Below are positions 57,230 through 64,000 of a DNA stretch of 64,000 nucleotides, in pieces; positions within the stretch are counted from its first letter, which is position 1; each line of letters begins with the position of its first letter. The position numbers and the translations under genes are program-made. Source of the DNA: Puccinellia tenuiflora (lineage: Eukaryota; Streptophyta; Magnoliopsida; Poales; Poaceae); the NCBI GenBank assembly GCA_012064385.1, contig QRDG01002509.1, positions 58,748 through 122,747 of the forward strand. The letters are read 5' to 3'. Under the pieces are notes generated by a model, which did no database searches, had not been told where the DNA came from, and saw only the letters and a list, made by a program, of their open reading frames with translations.

Positions 57230-58320
57230 TCACTCCAATGCCGTAGCCTCTGAGTCGTCCTCAGTCCCAGACTCCCTGTCATCATCCTCTGACACTTCAC
57301 AATCCCAGTTCACATAATTGTTGTTACAATTATTGTAAGAAACAAGGGGCTCGATAGATTGTTCAGGCGGTGGCAAATTCAGGGCAGCCATGATCGTTGC
57401 TTGATTCGCGATGATAGCATGGCGCTCCACATATGCTGCATGGTTCTCCTTGTGGATGGCTACATTCATGCAAAAGACTTTCTCAATAGCGCGCTTAATC
57501 CATGACCTCTTCTTGGGTGCCTTCTCAGCAGCACCGAAACCCTCAGGAGCATCAGCAGAAGAACGTTCCCCACTCCTAGCATTGCGGGCTGAAGGAGGGG
57601 CAACAAGGTGAGCGTGCATGTTGTTCATCTTGACAACTCCATGTGCCTCACAATCCAGCTCAACATCCATGTCAACAACAGCATCATCAAAAGGATACTT
57701 GGACTTGATCAACATCATCACATATGGTGCATAAGGAGGCACCTTCTTGTTCATCACAGCTTCATACATCTCATGGAAGATATAGTCCATAACATCGACA
57801 AGGCTTCCATTGGAATGCAAAGTGCCCTGAGTGGCAGCCTCATAAGCATGGTGGAGGAGGTTCACAAGCCCTCCATGAATAGCATCATTATTTCCACCAC
57901 TTGGAGCAATGGACTAACGAAACATACAGAGAAGAATATCATAGAGAGGTAGGAGTCCAGAGGTAGTACCAACTGCAGAAGCATCAGAGTAGAGACCTCT
58001 CAGATGTTTCTTGTCATATTCAGCGCCAATAATGTGCATGTGAGCTCCCTGATTGAGGTGGGAGCTGATAAAAGGATAACCCAGAAGAGCACCAAATTCC
58101 TGAAAGTTGGCCTTGAGCTTGTGTGTCCCGGACATCCAAGTCATGCCAGTGTTAACATCACCATCAAAGACAACTGTGGCATAAAACTGCTGCACCATAA
58201 AGACATTGTATTTGCACTCTAGCTTCATGAGATGGCGCAGCCCCAAGCAGTCAACCACCTGAATGGCAGTCCCAAAACAATCAAGCTTCTTCTCAAGGTG
58301 GGCAAAGTCAATCCTTCATA
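57230..58320 (-). pseudogene. Copia downstream ORF in the env position, function unknown
   Basis: Two frames, 58258-57914 and 57865-57230, are in the same phase and separated by one TAG (57914-57916) and 16 codons. The N-terminal part reads DCLGLRHLMKLECKYNVFMV, QFYATVVFDGDVNTGMTWMS and FQEFGALLGYPF, resembling domains found in plant retroelement proteins next to pol. The C-terminal part has a basic KKRSWIKRAIEKVF patch and ends in an acidic tail (SEDDDRESGTEDD). No signal peptide or fusion-type membrane segment is visible, so I see no support for an envelope role. An extra base near 58310 disrupts the frame further upstream. Confidence 0.6.
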
Positions 58321-59776
58321 GGACACACCTTATGCTTCTCACTCATCACAGCATACACCTCCTTGTATAGGATCTCTTGATCATAGCACCAAAAGCACGA
58401 GTCAATGGAGAGGTCACGAGGCTGGTCAAGAAATTGGTGCGGCGCCATCAGTGAACTCCAACTTGGACATGGAACCTTGCACAACCTTCTTTTTCTTTCT
58501 CTGTTCATCAATCACAGCATGGCGTGAGGCCAAAGTCTCTGATCAGATTTGTCCCCACTGACGGGAGACGGAGGAGGACGGGCGGGGCGAGAGGCCGAAC
58601 ACTTGGTGCGGACACGGGAGGAACCACCTGCAGGCAAAAGAATAGATAGGCAGGGAAGCACAGATAAGCACTCATGTCCTGGAGGCCAAAGAAAAATAGC
58701 AGCAAAAAGAAAGGGATGAAAGTACTCAGGCTCATGCCGGAAGTTCCGGTCGAAGAGGCGGAAGTTCCCCCCCCCCCCGAAAGTTCCGGTCCAGGAGGGC
58801 CGGAAGTTTCGGTGCACATGCATCGAGCGGAAACTCCGGTTGAATCTGAGTATTTTGCATAAACTTTCAAATCTAGAAAAACTAGCCTAGAGAGACGAAT
58901 CTACCATAGGAAACTAGCAAACTCCTCCTAAATCTCCTAGGTTAAACGAAGTATAAGTTCGTCCTAGATTTGAAATCGAGGGAGTTACCGGCATCCATGA
59001 CAGAAACGGTTTGGAGGAGAACGATCCCCTCGACGAGGAGATGCAGATCCGGCAAAAATCCGGCGGAATCCGAGGCGGGAGCGACTCGGTGGAGATCGGC
59101 CGGAGGAGGGAGTTTCCGGGCAGGAGAGAGAAGGTGGGGGCGCGGGGGTGGAAGAACTGCTCGGGGTGAGCCAGTCCACCCCGCGGCCCTCCCCATAAGG
59201 TGCCCGGTCACTTAGGCCGGAAGTTCCGAGTAGACCACCAGAAATTCCGCCCGCTGGAAATTCCGGCCCCTAAGGGCGGAAGTTTCGGCCCACCGCCAGC
59301 AGAAATTCCAGGAAAAAAGGCACAGGCAAAACTGGACATGAGCGATGGAAAGCAAGGTTTCAGGGATAAGGTGGGGGCTTAGGTGAAGAGCTCAACCTGT
59401 CAGAATATGGTAGGGCACTCGTAATTGCAAGAGACAATGGTAAAGGACAATTACGAGTGATTTTCCATAGGGCGCACATATTGACACATATAGGTCTAGA
59501 AGAATCAAATAACACCAAATAAGAACCAACTCCTCACATGAGGAGGTCGGTGGCCGAAGCCACCATGTATGAGTTCATGGCATGACACCGCGAAGATATA
59601 TCTTGGGTCCATAACCAATACTCGTCATTTAAAGCTCACAATTCATGAATTGAAATAGAGACAAATAAATTTTACTTTATGCATATTGGTGGGAGAGAGA
59701 GCCCAATTTATTAGGACAACACTCCCCCTAAATCCATGCCTACACCTAAACCAAATAGAAGTTGAACCTATGATGG
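58321..59776. other. Region between Copia RNase H and the downstream ORF
   Basis: No intact gene. Minus-strand relics of the downstream ORF (MSEKHKVCPMK, 58308-58511) lie at the left. 58735-58860 and 59205-59330 carry more GGAAGTTCCGG palindromes like those in the LTR, with a run of 13 C at 58770-58782. 59380-59776 is AT-rich and empty. Confidence 0.6.
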
Positions 59777-60480
59777 TCAAGTCAAGCTCCTTGAATCCAT
59801 GATATTTAGCTCATTCCTCAAATAAGTGAATCTTGCTTCATCAAGTGGCTTCATGAATATATCGGCAAGTTGGTCTTTGGTTGGTACATAAGCTAGCTCA
59901 ATATCTCCACGGGCAACATGATCTCGAATGAAGTGATGACGGATCTCAATGTGCTTGGTTCTTGAATGTTTACACCGGGTTGTAGGCAATCTTGATGGCA
60001 CTCTCATTGTCACACAAAAGAGTCACTTTGTCACAATTGACACCGTATTCCTTCAAAGTTTACCTCATCCATAACAACTGAGTGCAAGCACTAGCGGTGG
60101 CCACATACTCGGCTTCGGCGGTGGAGAGGGAAATGCAATTTTGCTTCTTAGAAGACCAACTCACCAAGGACCTACCAAGGAATTGGCAAGCCCTAGAAGT
60201 TGATTTCTTATCATCTTGATCACCGGCCCAATCCGAATCCGTGTACCCACAAAGAGTGAAAGATGAATCCCTTGGGTACCACAAACCAAACCTTGGGGTA
60301 TGAACCAAATACAGCAGGAGTCTCTTGACCGCCAACATGTGGCTTTCCTTAGGAGCGGCTTGATACCTTGCACACACACCTACACTCAACACAATATCGG
60401 GTCTAGATGCATAAGATAGAGCAACAAACAAATCATGGAGCGGTAGAGCTTTTGATCCACATCTATACCCTTTGGGTTCA
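59777..60480 (-). pseudogene. Copia RNase H domain
   Basis: The RNase H removes the RNA strand during reverse transcription. Visible are SYASRPDIVLSVGVCARYQA, the YTDSDWAGDQDDKKSTSR catalytic stretch (near 60240) and ISLSTAEAEYVATASACTQ, then in another frame SRTKHIEIRHHFIRDHVA and VPTKDQLADIFMKPLDEARF. A stop near 60060 and a frameshift near 59985 separate the two parts. It follows RT in the order typical of Copia. Confidence 0.9.
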
Positions 60481-60500
60481 GTGTAGATGACATTTGGTAT

Positions 60501-61673
60501 CTATAGGATTCTTCTTCTCCTTAGCATCAACCATATTGAACCTCTTGAGCATGTCTTGAATATATTTGTTTGGCTAATGAAAGTCCCTCCTCTCAATTGC
60601 TTGATCTCAAATCCGAGGAAGAACTTCAACTCACCCATCATGGACATCTCAAACCTATCGGTCATAAGCTTTGAAAATTCATTATTAAAAGCTTTGTTAG
60701 ATGAGCCAAAGATAATATCATCAACATATAGTTGGCATATGAAAAACTCCCCTTTAACCCTCTTAGTAAAAAGAGTGGGATCAATTTGCCCAACTTCAAA
60801 TCCACGGTCTAACAACAACTCTCTAAGGTGCTCATAGCACGCACGTGGTGCTTGCTTAAGTCCATAGAGCGCCTTATCAAGCTTGTAGACATGGTTAGGA
60901 AAGTTGAGGTCCTCGAACCCCGGGGGTTGCTTAACGAACACCAATTCCTTTAAAGGACCATTGAGAAAATCACTTTTAACATCCATTTGTTGCAATTTAA
61001 AGTTATAACGGGATGCATAAGCAAGGAGGATATGGATGGACTCAAGGCGAGCCACGGGAGCATAGGTCTCTCCAAAATCAATGCCTTCAACTTGAGAGTA
61101 CCCTTGAGCTACCAATCTTGCCTTGTTCCTCACAACCATGCCATGTTCATCTTGCTTGTTCTTGAATATCCACTTTGTGCCAATAACATTGCGGCACTCC
61201 TTTGGCTTCTCAACTAACTTCCAAACTTTATTGCGCTTGAAATTGTTGAGTTCTTCATGCATAGCTTCCAACCAATCCGGATCTTTAAGAGTTTCACACA
61301 CTTTCTTTGGTTCCACCATGGAGATGTGTGCTTGATGATCACTAAAGTTTGCCAATTGCCTTCGGGTGGACACCTTGCCTCTCAAATCACCAATCACCTT
61401 CTCAAGAGTATGTTCACGGATTTCCATAGTTCTTGCAACTCTAGATCTAAGACAGGCTTCGATATCTTCATTTGACCTTGGAAGAATCTCTTGATCATCT
61501 TGATCATTTGAGTCCCCGTCTTGACCGGAAAGTTGACCTTGATCATCAATAGGCACGGCTTCAACATTTGAAGAAGAAGATGATTGAGCAAGGTCTTGAT
61601 CATGGCTAGCATCACAAATAGGTGAGTTGGGCTCTTGCATAGCAACTTGATCAAGGGGGTTGAGGGTCTTCAA
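60501..61673 (-). pseudogene. Copia reverse transcriptase domain
   Basis: The 390-codon frame starts in the Asp/Gln/Ser-rich linker (QGQLSGQDGDSNDQDDQE) and runs through DWLEAMHEELNNFKRNKVW, GTKWIFKNKQDEHG, NKARLVAQGYSQVEGIDFGE, YKLDKALYGLKQAPRA and the catalytic LYVDDIIFGSS (near 60713-60732). It leaves the family after FLGFEIKQLRGGTF because of a frameshift near 60590. The YVDD box is intact. Confidence 0.93.
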
Positions 61674-61842
61674 CTTGTTCTTGGGTTAGTACAATAGGCT
61701 CTTCATTGGCAAGATTTCTTGTGTAGATGAGGGCTACACTTGAGTAGAGCATGTCCTTCTCGATCCGCCACAAGGGTTTCCTCAATGGGGCGGAAAAATC
61801 CCACACCCATTCTTCTTATGGCTTCTTGAGGAATTTCATCAT

Positions 61843-62600
61843 CTACATCGGAAACATAAAATTGCGCCACTTGGGAGCTGTCATTTCCTCGAACACCACA
61901 CTACAAGATTCTATGATACGCCGTGAGGCTTTGTCATAGATTGTATAACTGTGGGATTCGGCACCGTATCCAACAAAGATACCCTTTACATATTTAGATT
62001 CTAATTTAGTTAAGCAACAACCTTTGATCAAATAGAAACACTTACAACCAAAGACACGGAAGTAGGAGATGTTAGGCTTGTTGCCGGTGAGGATCTCATA
62101 CGGACTCTTATTCAAACCTTTGCGGAAGTAGAGCCGGTTGGACGAATGACATGCCGTGGATATAGCCTCCGCCCAAAATTTCAATGGAGACTTAAACTCC
62201 GCCAACATGGATCTAGCCATATCAATAAGAGTCCAGTTCTTCCTCTCGGCTACACCATTTTGTTGAGGGGTATAGGTTGCAGAATATTGATGACGAAATA
62301 CCCTCTTCACTAAGAAACTCATTGAGAGTGTAGTTCTTGAACTCGGAGCCATTGTCACTTCCAATAGCCAATATGGGGACATTGTGTTGATGTTGCATTT
62401 CATTGGAGAAGTCGATAAAGGATTGTTGGGTCTCACTCTTCGACTTGAAGAAATAAACCCAAGTAAATCTTGAATAGTCATCAACAATCACCAAGCAATA
62501 CTTATTCCCACTAAGACTAGCTTCGGGAACGGCACCAAAAAGATCCACATGGAGGAGCTCCAAGATCCTCTTGGATTAAATAATAGTCTTGCTAGGATGG
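61843..62600 (-). pseudogene. Copia integrase domain (frameshifted)
   Basis: The integrase inserts the cDNA into the genome. Visible are HVDLFGAVPEASLSGNKYCL, VDDYSRFTWVYFFKSKSE and SDNGSEFKN in one frame (62563-62222), then in the next YTPQQNGVAERKNWTLIDMA, FWAEAISTACHSSNRLYF and GCKCFYLIKG. The shift lies near 62290. A TAA replaces a sense codon just upstream of ILELLHVDLFG near 62575. Confidence 0.9.
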
Positions 62601-62639
62601 GGAGAATCATGCATCTTTCCTTCAACACAAGCCCTACAA

Positions 62640-63139
62640 AACACGATCTTTGGCAAAAGAGATATTTTCTTTTAGTCCGAGAATGTGGCTACCCTTGTGA
62701 AGACTTTGCAAAGTTCTCATGTTGACATGGCTAGGCGGCAATGCCACAACCAACCCACGTCGGCCTTTCCGAAAAGGCACATCGAATTTGAAGTGGTTTT
62801 ACCTGAAAAGTCAACCACAAACAAATCATTTTCGACGTACCCAACGAAAGCAACATTTAGAGTCTTGCTCCACAAGAGTACCACAATATCAATATCAATA
62901 AAGACGGAAAAGCCCATCTTACTAAGTGCTCGAGTGGAAAGTAAATTATAACCAAGGGCTTTAACAAGCATGACATTCACTAGGGTGATATCCCTAGCGA
63001 CTACCACCTTGCCAAAACCCGATACCTCGGATTTTGATCGATCTCCATAAGTGACGGTTGCATGATTTAGATTTGGTCTCATCTCCTTCATTATGTCCTT
63101 GCTTCCGGTCATATGACTTTTGCATCCACTATCAAGCAC
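62640..63139 (-). pseudogene. Copia protease and GAG-pre-integrase region
   Basis: The aspartic protease motif is LDSGCKSHMTGS (usual Copia form is DSGC.HMT), followed by GFGKVVVARDITLVNVMLVK and LGYNLLSTRALSKMGFSVFI. The zinc-type pre-integrase part begins WLWHCRLAMS. A 1-nt deletion near 62727 and an insertion near 62644 then shift the frame before the CRACVEGKMHD stretch. Confidence 0.9.
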
Positions 63140-63189
63140 CCATTTTGACCCACCGGAAGCATAGTCCTACAAGAAATCATTTCTTTGAT

Positions 63190-63993
63190 TTAGATACCAT
63201 TTTTCAATGGGTCCTCTTTTGTTAGCAACAAGGGTTTAGCATAGACATCCCCATAATAATCAACATATATAATATAGTGGGGGTTAGTTTTTCCTGCAAA
63301 GTCATTACTAGTGGCATTGCCCCTTGTGGCACCACCACTAGCAATGTTGACCTTCTTTGCTTGAGGGGTCTTCTTTGCTTGAGAAGACCTAGCATCCTTC
63401 ATGAAGTTCTCTTTCTTCTTTTCTTTCTCAGCAAAGCCAATACCAACTCTCCCCTTTTGTGAAGTAACAAAAATGTCTCTTACCTTGGGAGATGGCATTA
63501 GCAAGATTGATCTTCAACGTAGCATTTTCCACAATAATATTTTCATGATGTAATAGGATTGGAGGAACTAGGAACATCAATTTTAGTCAGTTGAGCTTGA
63601 AGTTGTTCATATGACTTGGTGAGGGTAGAGTGTTCACTCTCCAATGCCTTATGAGCTTCTCTAGCTCCTCGGTTAGTCTAGAATGACCAACACAAGCTCG
63701 ACCTTTTCTTTCTTACATTCTTTGTATTTTGCAATTGCATGGTCACATTCTTTAATGAGTTTCGCAACAATTAAATCATTTGACTCTTCTATAGATTCTA
63801 ATTGCTCTTCAAGAGAGACCCTAAGCTCATGCTCTTCCTCAAGGTTAATTTTTAAGGATGCAATTTCCATAGCATGCTCTCTTTCAATGTTACCCTTGAC
63901 CTCAAGCATCTCTTGAGCTTCGCCATATTGGCTCATGAGAGTCTCAAAATGTTTCTTGGCTTCACCTCGCAAGTTAGTCATAAAATGATCCAA
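63190..63993 (-). pseudogene. Copia gag C-terminal part (coiled coil, basic linker)
   Basis: 63993-63673 encodes a Glu/Leu/Lys-rich coiled coil (MLEVKGNIEREHAMEIASLK, LEEQLESIEESNDLIVAKL). A second frame, 63504-63190, is basic (KGRVGIGFAEKEKKKENFMK, SSQAKKTPQAKKVNIASGG). The two are separated by a frameshift or stops in 63520-63672. The capsid domain and zinc knuckle would lie further right, outside the window or in the broken part. Confidence 0.7.
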
Positions 63994-64000
63994 GGCAACA

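Larger units (their letters stand above)
55499..64000 (-). mobile_element. Ty1/Copia retrotransposon (SIRE/Maximus-like layout), 5' part outside window
   Basis: It reads on the minus strand: gag (from beyond 64000), protease, integrase, reverse transcriptase, RNase H, then a 2.9-kb stretch with an extra ORF, a purine tract and the 3' LTR (55499-56866). The domain order with integrase before RT defines Copia. An extra ORF between pol and the 3' LTR is seen in the SIRE lineage, called Maximus in grasses; the lineage is inferred from layout. The 5 bp left of the LTR are GGGTC. Several stops and frameshifts make it inactive. Confidence 0.92.

Overview
This window is a nest of transposable elements from a large grass genome, most likely Triticeae or a close Pooideae relative. 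The support is the CACTA (En/Spm) elements with palindromic TCCCGGTTCGTG subterminal repeats, long Gypsy and Copia LTR elements, a PIF/Harbinger remnant and a run of N from a scaffold assembly. I found no convincing host gene, rRNA, tRNA gene or CRISPR array.

Layout. 1-7387 and about 7691-15921 hold two minus-strand copies (A and B) of one CACTA family, here CACTA1. Each carries a short coiled-coil/membrane ORF, a TNP2 transposase and an unassigned ORF; a TNPA-like gene lies between them. At 16010, only 88 bp from the 5' end of CACTA1-B and head to head with it, begins a second CACTA family on the plus strand (CACTA2, 16010-40726). Its 5' part (16372-22718) is a tandem array of 0.9-1.3 kb units carrying pieces that look like captured host exons, one resembling the charged coiled coil of the CAF-1 large subunit. 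A solo LTR (18692-20117) sits in that array. A complete two-LTR Gypsy element with only gag-protease (23103-32994, TSD CCACC) splits the CACTA2 leader. Then follow a minisatellite, two long stem-loops, the CACTA2 TNP2 gene and a six- to seven-exon TNPA-like gene cut off at 40726.

At 40727 the sequence jumps back into CACTA1 (copy C, 40727-44382), followed by the same 88-bp spacer, the same CACTA2 5' end and the same array with the same LTR insertion. This is the start of a second copy of a 28,264-bp unit (12463-40726). It stops matching at the inner edge of the LTR at 47149-48564: where the first copy has a solo LTR with perfect TSDs (CTAAC), the second runs into a non-autonomous LTR element (to 54275) whose far flank is TCCGT. 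Ectopic LTR recombination or an assembly join explains this.

54276-55498 is a PIF/Harbinger fragment with a broken ORF1. From 55499 to the window end lies a minus-strand Copia element (3' LTR, extra downstream ORF, RNase H, RT, integrase, protease, part of gag), interrupted by several stops and frameshifts.

All transposase and pol genes appear damaged. The best-preserved frames are CACTA2 TNP2 (733 codons), CACTA1-C TNP2 (687 codons) and the Gypsy gag-protease (496 codons). Order of events inferred: CACTA1 and CACTA2 insertion, array growth, LTR insertion, 28-kb duplication, then recombination at the second LTR. The Gypsy insertion cannot be timed against the duplication.
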